This document shows, in pieces, positions 35,447 through 44,443 of a DNA stretch of 64,000 nt (the first letter of the stretch is position 1; each line of letters begins with the position of its first letter). The notes beneath the pieces were generated by a model that had not been told where the DNA came from, ran no database searches, and worked only from the letters and a program-made list of their open reading frames with translations. The DNA is from Oscillospiraceae bacterium (GTDB lineage: Bacteria; Bacillota; Clostridia; Oscillospirales; Acutalibacteraceae): NCBI GenBank assembly GCA_003526845.1, contig DPVM01000004.1, positions 1 to 64,000 on the forward strand, read 5' to 3'. Made by a program: the position numbers and the translations under genes.

Positions 35447-37277
35447 CGCAGTGCCCTCCGTTAAGCATATTTGCACCGCAACCTGCGCATTTTATACGAC
35501 AATGCGGAGTGGTCACATTTTCGTGTGCTTTAATATTCTCACGCTCGAGAAATTTTCTCGTAATGCCGTAATCGAGGTGATCCCAAGGCAAAACCTCACT
35601 GAAATCACGGCGCCTTTGAGTATAAAAATAAGGGTCTATGCCGTTTTTCCTGAAAGCCTCCATCCAAACATCAAATTTGAACTGCTCGTCCCACGAATCG
35701 AATTTACAGCCGTTTTTAAATGCGTCATAAAGAACGGCAGACAATCTTCTGTCGCCTCTTGCAAGAACTCCCTCAAGGAGCGAAGTCGGTGTTTCGTGAT
35801 ATGAAACCTTGATTTTTTTAGTAGGTATTGATTCGAGTAAATGCTTTTGCTTTGCACGCAGTGATTCCATACTGTCCTCCGGCTCCCATTGAAACGGAGT
35901 GAACGGCTTTGGAATGAATGATGAGCAGGAAATCGAAACCTGAACACTTGTCCCCTTTTGTTTATTCGGATTGGTTGCGAAAGCCTCGACAACTTTCATG
36001 CCCAAATCGGCAATGCCCTCAATATCCTCCATCGTTTCTGTCGGCAAGCCCATCATAAAATAGAGTTTTACCGTTGTCCATCCGTTATCAAATGCCTTAT
36101 TACAAGTGCGCATTACCTCTTCTTCGGTAACATTTTTGTTGATAACATCGCGCATACGCTGTGTACCTGCCTCGGGAGCAAAGGTAAGGCCGCTTTTTCT
36201 GACCTTGTTAAGTTTATCCGCAAGTTCGTCTGAAAAGTTATCGACACGAAGACTCGGCAGTGAGAGATTGATTTTTTCTTTAACCGTCCAATCAATCAAT
36301 GAGGTAAGCATTTCGTTTACACGCGAATGATCTGAGGTTGAGAGCGAGCAAAGCGAAACCTCGTCATATCCCGTTGACTTAATAAGAGCCTTTGCCTGTT
36401 CGTTGATTGTTTCAACACTTTTTTCCCTTATCGGTCGATATATAAAACCCGCCTGGCAAAAGCGGCATCCTCTGATACATCCTCTGAAAATTTCTTCAAC
36501 GGCACGGTCATGGACAATTTCGATAAACGGAACAACAAACGATTTTGGATAATACACACTGTTCATATCGCTTACAACGGCTTTTTTTACCTTTTCGGGT
36601 GCGCCGTTAATCGGTTTAAGTTCCTTAAGTGTACCGTCATTGTTATAAGAATCAACATAAAACGAAGGAACATAAACTCCTCGAATATCCTTAGCCTTTG
36701 AAAGAAAATATTGCTTGCTCTTCCCTGCATGTTTACATTCCTTAAGAAGATCAAGCACCTGATTTGTAGACTCCTCGCCGTCGCCTAAAAAAACGAGGTC
36801 GCAAAAATCGGCAATCGGCTCGGGGTTGCAGGCGCACGGTCCGCCGACACAGACAAGCGGAGCAAGCTCCGTTCTGTCCTTGGAAAAAAGCGGAACACCT
36901 GCCAAGTCGAGCATATTCAAAATATTTGTGTATGAAAGCTCATATTGCAGAGTGAAACCGATAAGATCAAAATTCTTTATATAGTCGCCCGATTCGAGAG
37001 CAAAAAGCGGAATGTTGTTTTTGCGCATTAACTCCTCCATATCAAGTGCCGGAGCAAAAACACGCTCGCACCAAGCGTCGTCGCGCTCATTAACGAGTCC
37101 GTAAAGTATTTTCATACCGAGGTGGCTCATTCCGATTTCGTAGGTATCGGGAAAACAAAAGGCATATCGTATATCTACCTTTTCGGGGTCTTTAATAACG
37201 CTGTTAAGCTCGCCGCCCGAATACCTGCCGGGTTTTTGAACATATTGAAGAATTTTTTCAACCTCTTTTTTTAACAT
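35427..37277 (-). CDS. TIGR03960 family B12-binding radical SAM protein
   Basis: The 616-residue enzyme has an N-terminal B12-binding-like region (about residues 30-170), a radical-SAM core with CIRGCRFCQAGFIYRPIREKS, and a C-terminal cysteine cluster (HCRIKCAGCGANMLNGGHC). The reaction is unknown. It precedes and overlaps the TIGR03936 gene, the standard pair in Clostridia. Confidence 0.93.
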   Translation of the reverse strand: MLKKEVEKILQYVQKPGRYSGGELNSVIKDPEKVDIRYAFCFPDTYEIGMSHLGMKILYGLVNERDDAWCERVFAPALDMEELMRKNNIPLFALESGDYIKNFDLIGFTLQYELSYTNILNMLDLAGVPLFSKDRTELAPLVCVGGPCACNPEPIADFCDLVFLGDGEESTNQVLDLLKECKHAGKSKQYFLSKAKDIRGVYVPSFYVDSYNNDGTLKELKPINGAPEKVKKAVVSDMNSVYYPKSFVVPFIEIVHDRAVEEIFRGCIRGCRFCQAGFIYRPIREKSVETINEQAKALIKSTGYDEVSLCSLSTSDHSRVNEMLTSLIDWTVKEKINLSLPSLRVDNFSDELADKLNKVRKSGLTFAPEAGTQRMRDVINKNVTEEEVMRTCNKAFDNGWTTVKLYFMMGLPTETMEDIEGIADLGMKVVEAFATNPNKQKGTSVQVSISCSSFIPKPFTPFQWEPEDSMESLRAKQKHLLESIPTKKIKVSYHETPTSLLEGVLARGDRRLSAVLYDAFKNGCKFDSWDEQFKFDVWMEAFRKNGIDPYFYTQRRRDFSEVLPWDHLDYGITRKFLERENIKAHENVTTPHCRIKCAGCGANMLNGGHCDARNKN

Positions 37278-37297
37278 AAAATCACCTTACCGCCTCT

Positions 37298-37840
37298 TTA
37301 ATCGAACGAATTGTTGATTGCATAAGCAATCACATAAACTGCAATCAGAGCAAGGGACGGATTTTTAAACATAATCGAAAATATAAGAAGTGCGGCAACA
37401 ATTATTGCGGAAATTATATACAATATCCTGTCGCCAACATTAAGACTGAACACATTTGACAATACAAGTTTTAATAATCTGCCGCCGTCAAGCGGATAAA
37501 CCGGCAGTAAATTAATTACGGCAAGCGCAATATTAATATTCCTTTTAAGGTCGAGAATTGCAAAGACGATATTAACAATCACACCTGATACAAGTACAAA
37601 AAAAGTTTTTGCATTACCGAGAGGACAATCATATTTCAAGCCTACGCCGTAATATGATACTGTGATTTTCTCGGGAGTGCCGCCGCAAAGCAGAAGCGCC
37701 GCCAAATGTCCCAACTCATGCAAGGCACAAAACGCCAAAACATCAAGAACACTGCTTTTTTGAAAGACAAGAGAAAGTGCAATCACAATAAAAAACGGAA
37801 ATTCAATTTTAACAACTGTTTTGCCGATTTTAAAAATCAA
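37298..37840 (-). CDS. M50 family intramembrane metalloprotease (SpoIVFB-like)
   Basis: A 180-residue site-2 protease with HELGH at residues 41-45 (zinc ligands and catalytic Glu) and NLLPVYPLDGG at 110-120 (third ligand Asp). About five hydrophobic helices are present. SpoIVFB cleaves pro-sigma-K in the mother cell; the small size and spore-former context fit that role, but other M50 proteases are possible. The start is TTG at 37840 after GGTGAT. Confidence 0.8.
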   Translation of the reverse strand: MIFKIGKTVVKIEFPFFIVIALSLVFQKSSVLDVLAFCALHELGHLAALLLCGGTPEKITVSYYGVGLKYDCPLGNAKTFFVLVSGVIVNIVFAILDLKRNINIALAVINLLPVYPLDGGRLLKLVLSNVFSLNVGDRILYIISAIIVAALLIFSIMFKNPSLALIAVYVIAYAINNSFD

Positions 37841-37880
37841 AATATCACCAATAAATATTACGGCAAATATTTTGATATAA

Positions 37881-38288
37881 TCACTTTTTATCTATATAGC
37901 TTTGCAAAATCATCACTGCGGAAACGGCATCAACAACATTTTTGCGTTTTTTGCCGCGAACATTGTTATTTGACAAAACATCGTGAGCCATAACGGTTGT
38001 CAGTCGCTCATCCTGATAATCCACATCAATTTTGCAGGCGCTCTTAACGGCGTCGCCGAGTGATTTGCACTCATCACAGCGATAGCCGTACGAGCCATCC
38101 ATATTTCGAGGAAGACCGATAACGATTTTTTCGGGTTTTTGAGACTCGACAATTTCGCTGATTTTATTAACAAGCTTTGGCTGATAGGACTCGTTAATCA
38201 CGCAATACGGCGATGCGAGTATTTCATTTTTGTCGCAAAAGGCAATGCCTGTTCTGACATCACCGTAATCAATAGCCATAATTTTCAT
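37881..38288 (-). CDS. ruvX: Holliday junction resolvase-like protein RuvX (YqgF)
   Basis: A 135-residue RNase H-fold protein with MAIDYGDVRTGIAFCD at the start, IVIGLPRNMDGSYG, and DERLTTVMA near the C-terminus; all are YqgF/RuvX motifs. The family is linked to pre-16S rRNA 5'-end maturation and to Holliday junction resolution. It lies downstream of the PBP gene. Confidence 0.95.
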   Translation of the reverse strand: MKIMAIDYGDVRTGIAFCDKNEILASPYCVINESYQPKLVNKISEIVESQKPEKIVIGLPRNMDGSYGYRCDECKSLGDAVKSACKIDVDYQDERLTTVMAHDVLSNNNVRGKKRKNVVDAVSAVMILQSYIDKK

Positions 38289-38318
38289 ATATACACCAAA
38301 AATATTTCTAAACAGATT

Positions 38319-38353
38319 AAAACAGGAAAACCGTTATTTGATTTTCCTGTTTA
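38319..38353 (-). terminator. terminator between PBP and ruvX
   Basis: On the minus strand AAACAGGAAAA pairs with TTTTCCTGTTT across an 11-base loop, followed by TAAT. Confidence 0.65.
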
Positions 38354-38358
38354 AAATA

Positions 38359-40806
38359 TTATTCTTCTTTTTTGCCTTCAGTGGCAGGCTCTGACTTGGT
38401 CGGCTCGGTTTGTGCCGGTTCTGTCTGTGTCGCCTGTGTTGTACCTGCCGACGATGTGTTTTCATCAGCATCCGATGAACTTGATGATGAACGTCTGCGT
38501 GTATAGCCTGAACCTGAGCCGCCCGAATACGATGTTCTTGCCGGAAGGTTATCCTCATCAAACCAACCCCAATTGCCTGTGCCGCTGCAAAGCATTCCGT
38601 TAGAATAACTGTATTCCTTATGAACTACCCCCTTAGGGATTGTAAAATCCTTTTTCTTGGTGCTCTTTGTCTTGTAAATATTTTTCATTACAAGATTCCA
38701 AAGCGTTCCGCTGGGGTTGTAAGACAAACCGTAATGTACCTCTTTAGGCTTATCGTAACCGTACCATACGCCACACATATATTCCGGTGTACCGCCCATA
38801 AACCAACGGTCTTTAGAATCGGAGGTTGTACCTGTTTTACCGAAACATTCAACATTACTGATTTTATAATAGCGACCTGTGCCCGAAGTCATAACAGTTT
38901 GCAAAAGCTTATTCATAACACCCGCACTGTTTTCACTGAGAGCCTCTTCTTTTGTTGTTTCAGGCTCTTTTTCGATAAGAACATTGCCTTTTGAGTCCTC
39001 AATCTTATAGTAAGCATAAGCCTCGTAATAATAGCCGCCGTTGCCGAATGCTTGATAAGCAGTTGTCATCTCGAGTGTGGTTACACCGCTTGTAAGTGAG
39101 CCGGTAGCCATAGGAGCATAGTCAACATCGGCTACAGGGTCGAGTGTTGAAATATGGAATTTATTTGTTATAAAGTCATATGAATAGTCAACGCCGATCA
39201 TATCAAGCGTTCTTGCTGAAATTGTGTTTCTTGAATCCGCAAGACCCTTTTGCAATGTCATACTGCTGCCGGAATATGAGCCACCCTCGTTAGTAGGCCA
39301 CATTTTGCCGTTAATTTTCATAAGCGGCGCGTCCTTGAGTATTGTTGACCAATAGATATTTGTGCTGTCGTCCTGGAGGCTCTTTTCAATAGCCGGTCCG
39401 TAAACGGAAAGCGGTTTGATTGTAGAACCGGGCTGACGCTCGGACTGCGATGCTCTGTTTAGAACACGGTTGGCTTTCTTTTTGCCTGTACCGCCGACAA
39501 TTCCCAAAATTCTGCCCTTGTAATCCATGACAACACAAGCACCTTGAACGGTTTCATCAGGCATCTTCCTGTAATTCTCATAGACATCCTCAATAGCGCT
39601 TTGAACATCAAAATCAACTGCGGAATAGATTTTCAAGCCACCGCCGTAAATCATATCCTTAGCTTTCTTTTTGCTGTAGCCCATTTTTTGAAGGTCTTCC
39701 AATACTTCGTCAATTACATAGTCAGTATAATACGAATTGATTTTTTCGTCATTCTTTTTAGTAGATGTGGTTTTAACTTTGCTGCCCTTGTAATCTTTGG
39801 AGTTTGTAAAAACGAGCTTATAGTTTAATGCATCGTTATATTGATCCTGCGTAATATAGCCGCATTCAAGCATTTTCGCGAGAATTCGCTTTTGACGGTC
39901 TTTATTATTTTCAGGATTCAAAAGCGGGTCGTATTTTGTCGGATATTGTGTAATAGCCGCAATCGAGGCACATTCTGCTATATTCAAGTCCTTTACCTCT
40001 TTGCCGAAATATGTTTCTGCAGCGGTTTTAACACCGTAGCAACCGTGTGAGAGGTAAATTGTGTTTAAATAAGCCTCAATAATGTCCTCTTTAGAATAAT
40101 TTTTTTCGAGGTTGAGAGCCGAAAGTATTTCGTTAAACTTACGAACAAAAGTAACCTGATTCTCGTCGGTAAGGTTTTTAATAAGTTGCTGCGTAAGTGT
40201 CGAACCGCCCTGACCGTTCAGGGTTACCGCAACGCCGATTGTACGTTTCCAGTCAACGCCGTGATGCTTTTCAAAACGCTCGTCCTCGATTGCAATAAAT
40301 GCCTTTGGCATATATTCGGACATATCGTTTATATCAAGCCAAATTCTGTTTTCTTCGCCGTGAAGTCTTGTAATCTCGACCAAATCGCCCTTGCTGTTTT
40401 CGCCGTAAATAAAGGAAGTCTGATTTTGACTCGAGGCCTCCTCGCTGAGGTTGAAAACAGGGTCGCCGTAAACAACGCTGTAGCCGTAAATCGTGATAAC
40501 GGAAAAACAAACTACAAACACAACGGCGCAAATCATAATAAGCGCAAGAAAGAACTTACCCACTCCGCTGAAAAACTTTCCCGCAGGAGTTTGAGGCGCA
40601 TTTTTGCCGCCGCTCGATTTAAACGGTTTCGTGCCGTTTGATTTTTTGCGCGACTTGTCGCCCCTTTTATCGCCGTTTGACGAAACGCTGTAAGAACTTG
40701 GGAGTTTGCCCTTGCTTTTTTCGAGAGCGTTTTTATCATCATTATATACTTTTTGAGAGTTATTCATAAATGATTCGAGCAAATCATCATAATCATTTGA
40801 TGCCAT
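38359..40806 (-). CDS. class A penicillin-binding protein (PBP1A type)
   Basis: A bifunctional peptidoglycan synthase of 815 residues. After a basic, Ser/Lys-rich cytosolic stretch (about 1-85) comes one membrane helix, then the GT51 transglycosylase (IEDERFEKHHGVDWKRT, GGSTLTQQLIKN), and the transpeptidase with SxxK in GSTIKPLS, SRN in ADSRNT and KTG in FGKTGTTSD. The C-terminal tail is rich in Ser/Gly, then Thr/Glu/Pro (low complexity). It is a single gene with a terminator before ruvX. Confidence 0.95.
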   Translation of the reverse strand: MASNDYDDLLESFMNNSQKVYNDDKNALEKSKGKLPSSYSVSSNGDKRGDKSRKKSNGTKPFKSSGGKNAPQTPAGKFFSGVGKFFLALIMICAVVFVVCFSVITIYGYSVVYGDPVFNLSEEASSQNQTSFIYGENSKGDLVEITRLHGEENRIWLDINDMSEYMPKAFIAIEDERFEKHHGVDWKRTIGVAVTLNGQGGSTLTQQLIKNLTDENQVTFVRKFNEILSALNLEKNYSKEDIIEAYLNTIYLSHGCYGVKTAAETYFGKEVKDLNIAECASIAAITQYPTKYDPLLNPENNKDRQKRILAKMLECGYITQDQYNDALNYKLVFTNSKDYKGSKVKTTSTKKNDEKINSYYTDYVIDEVLEDLQKMGYSKKKAKDMIYGGGLKIYSAVDFDVQSAIEDVYENYRKMPDETVQGACVVMDYKGRILGIVGGTGKKKANRVLNRASQSERQPGSTIKPLSVYGPAIEKSLQDDSTNIYWSTILKDAPLMKINGKMWPTNEGGSYSGSSMTLQKGLADSRNTISARTLDMIGVDYSYDFITNKFHISTLDPVADVDYAPMATGSLTSGVTTLEMTTAYQAFGNGGYYYEAYAYYKIEDSKGNVLIEKEPETTKEEALSENSAGVMNKLLQTVMTSGTGRYYKISNVECFGKTGTTSDSKDRWFMGGTPEYMCGVWYGYDKPKEVHYGLSYNPSGTLWNLVMKNIYKTKSTKKKDFTIPKGVVHKEYSYSNGMLCSGTGNWGWFDEDNLPARTSYSGGSGSGYTRRRSSSSSSDADENTSSAGTTQATQTEPAQTEPTKSEPATEGKKEE

Positions 40807-40910
40807 AAAAATCCTCCTTAAAAGTAAAAATCATATTTGGTACTGTTTATTATATAATAATTAATCTAAAAAATAAAGAAAAATTTAACAATACAAAAAA
40901 AGTTTACAAT

Positions 40911-41789
40911 TTACTGATAATGCTTTGCCTTTCTTTTATTCATTACAATAAGTTTTTGCTTAACCTCAACCTTATCATATGTTTTTTTTGCTCTGACAAA
41001 TGCCCAATAAGGTTTGTTGCATTTGTTACATTTTGTGGCAAAGCTGAATGCCTTGTTTTTTACTGCAACATCCCCTGCACCGTTTAAAACGGAATTACAC
41101 TCGGGACAGCGTAAAACAACCGAATCAATATCAAAAATATCGGTATGCGGATTGACAATCAAATACGGCTTATACAAAAGCCTTTCAAAAAATACATTGT
41201 CGCAGTCGTTTACATATTTGCTGAAAGTATCTTTGTCAAAAACGCTTTTTAAGCAGTCTGCCGTAACATAGCAGTCCATAAGCGCACGGTGAAGTTTTTC
41301 TGTATCGGTTTGAATGCCGAAAACCTCGGCACAATATGCAAGACTGAGTTGATTATTGCCGTGTCGTTTATCAGTTGGAACATACACCGTACAATACTGT
41401 TGTGCATCGCAAAAATGCTTGATAAAATCGATTCTGCAGTTGCCGAAAATGACCGAATAATAGTACGCAAGTGCATACATATCCGACATACTCCAACTTA
41501 AATAAACCGTTTCATCGTCGGCAGCAGACCATTTTTTAAAATCATCAATAGCTTTTTCAAATGCAACACCGCCTTCAACCATTTCATCATATGAAATTTT
41601 AGTCAAATCAGCGCAGCGCTTTGAAAGTTTTTTTAAAAAGCGAGGTTTAATAAGTTGCTTGTATGTGTCAACAATTTCAAGGCGGTCATTCAATTTGACC
41701 GCACCTATTTCGATAATTTCGTTGATTGAATTTTTAGTTTTGTAATTATAAAAATTATCCCATTCAAGGTCGAAAATTATATATTTCAA
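40911..41789 (-). CDS. DEDD-family 3'-5' exonuclease with C-terminal Cys-rich domain
   Basis: The protein shows the DxE motif in YIIFDLEWDN, EIGAVKLND, and later ALMDCYVTADCLKS, matching the RNase T/DnaQ-like exonuclease fold. A C-terminal CPEC...CNKCNKPYW cluster may bind zinc. The substrate is unknown. An ATG at 41822 lies in the loop of the secG terminator, so I prefer the TTG at 41789 (292 residues), ten bases after GGAG. It follows secG. Confidence 0.82.
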   Translation of the reverse strand: MKYIIFDLEWDNFYNYKTKNSINEIIEIGAVKLNDRLEIVDTYKQLIKPRFLKKLSKRCADLTKISYDEMVEGGVAFEKAIDDFKKWSAADDETVYLSWSMSDMYALAYYYSVIFGNCRIDFIKHFCDAQQYCTVYVPTDKRHGNNQLSLAYCAEVFGIQTDTEKLHRALMDCYVTADCLKSVFDKDTFSKYVNDCDNVFFERLLYKPYLIVNPHTDIFDIDSVVLRCPECNSVLNGAGDVAVKNKAFSFATKCNKCNKPYWAFVRAKKTYDKVEVKQKLIVMNKRKAKHYQ

Positions 41790-41802
41790 AATCAATATTC
41801 TC

Positions 41803-41836
41803 CAAAAAAAATAACCTTGCATAACGCAAGGTTATT
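41803..41836 (-). terminator. terminator of secG, next to the exonuclease ribosome site
   Basis: The arms AATAACCTTGC/GCAAGGTTATT are followed on the minus strand by eight T residues, then GGAGA, the ribosome site of the next gene. Confidence 0.85.
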
Positions 41837-41845
41837 ACTCAACTG

Positions 41846-42094
41846 TTATACAAAAAGAAATACAAGAAACGCTGCAAGAACAATAACAAAGAAAACAACG
41901 ATTAACCACTTTGTAAGTCTTTCAAGCTTGCCCTCGATTGTTCTGCCTTTTGATTTTCCGACAAATGAATCCGCACCGCCGGTAATAGCACCGGAAAGGT
42001 TTTGTGAGCGGCCTTCTTGCATAAGAACTACAATTGTAATAATAACAGATATAAGAATAAGAACTGCGCCGAATACATAATGATACCACTGCAT
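41846..42094 (-). CDS. secG: preprotein translocase subunit SecG
   Basis: SecG is the small third subunit of the SecYEG channel. The 82-residue protein has two membrane helices (about 5-25 and 60-80) with the MQEGRSQNLSGAITGGADSFVGKSKGRTIEGKLERLTK loop typical of SecG. A GGAGGT site precedes the ATG. Confidence 0.95.
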   Translation of the reverse strand: MQWYHYVFGAVLILISVIITIVVLMQEGRSQNLSGAITGGADSFVGKSKGRTIEGKLERLTKWLIVVFFVIVLAAFLVFLFV

Positions 42095-42187
42095 AGTATA
42101 ATACCTCCAATAGATTTAACACTCGTGAATTATATCACAAGATTGATAATAATGCAAGTCTTTTTTTATTTTATAATAAATCAGTGC

Positions 42188-44428
42188 TTAAAAAGTGATT
42201 TGTGCGGCATTATCGGCAGGACTCGGAAGCGCTCCGGCAGCCGGCAAATTTTTAGTTCTGAATCGCCATGCCTTTTCAAATTCGCCCTCTTTATAATAAC
42301 GCATCGACTCGAGGTGATGGTTTTTCTTTTGAGTCATAACCGCAACGCCGATTGTATCCTTGGTAGACTTCGGCGAAATTGCGCCCGTATTAAGAATGAG
42401 CATTCTGCCGTTTGAGGAAGTAAGAACAAGTTCTGCATCCTCCTCAATATATTTAACGGCAGCAAGCGGCGCCTTAGACGAATAAGCCTTGATTAATTTT
42501 TTTCTGTTTGTTTTAGTTTGATAAGCGGAAATATCGACTTTTGCAACCTTTCCGTTTTCAAAAGCAAAAATCATATAGCCCTTATATTCGCGGATAACGC
42601 AAATATAAACAACCTTTTCATCCTGCTCCATTTCAAGCTTTGACGCAACAAATGTGCCGAGCTGTGACGCCTTTGAATCGTCAAAATCGTCAACCTTTGC
42701 CTTATAAACATTAAATTTATCCGTAAAGGCAAGGATTTCGTCCTTATTTGAGCACTCAAATGTGCGCTCAACCTCGTCGCCCTCCTTAACCTTTTGTTCG
42801 CCGGACATCCTCAAATTTGCAGATTTGATTTTATTGAGATAACCTTCTTTTGTGATAAAGAGAGTTACCGGATAATCTTCAATTGACTGCTCCTCGTCGG
42901 CATTATACTCGTCAACATCATAAAGAATTTGTGATTTTCTGTCGCCCGAATACTTTTTGCTGACATCGGTAAGCTCGGAAATAATAATTTTCTTTTGCTT
43001 GTTTTTGCTTTCAAGAACGGACGAAAGCTCTGCGATTTCCTTTTGTAAATCCTCAATATCCTTTGTGCGCTTGAGGATATACTCTTTGTTTAAATGACGC
43101 AACTTGATTTCGGCAATATACTCAGCCTGTACCTTGTCAATACCGAATCCTATCATCAAATTCGGCACAACCTCCGACTCACTTTCTGTTTCGCGAATGA
43201 TCTTGATAGCCTTGTCAATATCAAGCAAAATCTTTTCAAGACCTTGGAGCAAATGCAGCTTGTCTGCCTTTTTATCAAGCGTAAACTGTGTTCTTCTGCG
43301 AACACATTCAAGTCGAAATTCAATCCATTCTTTAAGGATTTCGCCGACGCCCATAACTCTCGGATAACCTTTAACAAGTATGTTAAAATTACAGGAGAAC
43401 GTATCTTCAAACGGTGTAAGCTTATAAAGCTTTGTCATAAGCTTGTCCGGATCGATGCCGCGTTTAAGGTCAAGCGTGATACGCAAGCCCTTCAAATCTG
43501 TTTCATCACGAACGTCGGAAAGTTCTTTAACCTTGTTACCCTTAACAAGCTCAACGATTTTGTCAATAATTGCTTCTGATGTGGTTGTAGGCGGAATTTC
43601 CGTTATGTCAATGCAGTTATATGCCTTATCATAAGTATATTTTGCTCGAACTTTGACAGAGCCTCTGCCTGTTGAATAAATTTTTTCAAGCTCTGTTTTA
43701 TCATAAATAATATATCCCCCGCCGACAAAATCGGGTGCAAGCAAAGTGTCAGAAATTTCGTGGTCGGGATTTTTAATCAGCGCGATTGTCGTGTCGCAAA
43801 CTTCTTTAAGATTGAATGAAGCAATTGAGGACGCCATACCGACCGCAATACCTGTTGTAACATTGCACAATACCGACGGAAATGTAACCGGCAAGAGAGT
43901 CGGCTCTTTCATTGTATTATCGTAGTTATCAACAAAATCGACTGTGTTTTTATTAATATCCTCAAAAAGTTCTTTTGAAATCGGAGCAAGCTTAGCCTCT
44001 GTATAACGCGAAGCGGCATACATCATATTTTTAGAATAAGCTTTACCGAAATTACCCTTTGATTCGACATAAGGATAAAGAAGTGACTCGTTGCCCCTTG
44101 AAAGTCGAATCATTGTTTCATATATAGATGCGTCACCGTGAGGGTTGAGTTGCATTGTTCTGCCGACAATATTTGCGCTCTTGATAGTTCCGCTTTGCAA
44201 AAGGCCCATATTATACATTGTGTATAATAATTTGCGGTGTGACGGCTTAAATCCGTCTATTTCGGGAATTGCACGCGAAAGTATTACGCTCATAGCATAC
44301 GGCATATAGTTGGTTACAAGCGTGTCAACGATTTTTTCGTCCTTAATATTGCCCGCACCCTCGATATGAACATTTTCAGCCAAAGGATTAGCGTTTAGGG
44401 TATCTTTAATTCTCTTTTTCTTTGCCAT
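42188..44428 (-). CDS. parC: DNA topoisomerase IV subunit A
   Basis: The 746-residue type II topoisomerase A subunit cuts and rejoins DNA with the tyrosine in AASRYTEAKLAPIS. It has the GFKPSHRKLLYTM and GDASIYETMIRLS blocks of the breakage domain, a coiled-coil stretch (about 400-470) and a C-terminal domain with partial beta-propeller repeats. Pairing with an adjacent B subunit and the short C-terminus fit ParC rather than GyrA, but function is inferred from that layout. Confidence 0.88.
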   Translation of the reverse strand: MAKKKRIKDTLNANPLAENVHIEGAGNIKDEKIVDTLVTNYMPYAMSVILSRAIPEIDGFKPSHRKLLYTMYNMGLLQSGTIKSANIVGRTMQLNPHGDASIYETMIRLSRGNESLLYPYVESKGNFGKAYSKNMMYAASRYTEAKLAPISKELFEDINKNTVDFVDNYDNTMKEPTLLPVTFPSVLCNVTTGIAVGMASSIASFNLKEVCDTTIALIKNPDHEISDTLLAPDFVGGGYIIYDKTELEKIYSTGRGSVKVRAKYTYDKAYNCIDITEIPPTTTSEAIIDKIVELVKGNKVKELSDVRDETDLKGLRITLDLKRGIDPDKLMTKLYKLTPFEDTFSCNFNILVKGYPRVMGVGEILKEWIEFRLECVRRRTQFTLDKKADKLHLLQGLEKILLDIDKAIKIIRETESESEVVPNLMIGFGIDKVQAEYIAEIKLRHLNKEYILKRTKDIEDLQKEIAELSSVLESKNKQKKIIISELTDVSKKYSGDRKSQILYDVDEYNADEEQSIEDYPVTLFITKEGYLNKIKSANLRMSGEQKVKEGDEVERTFECSNKDEILAFTDKFNVYKAKVDDFDDSKASQLGTFVASKLEMEQDEKVVYICVIREYKGYMIFAFENGKVAKVDISAYQTKTNRKKLIKAYSSKAPLAAVKYIEEDAELVLTSSNGRMLILNTGAISPKSTKDTIGVAVMTQKKNHHLESMRYYKEGEFEKAWRFRTKNLPAAGALPSPADNAAQITF

Positions 44429-44443
44429 TGATACTCATCTCCT

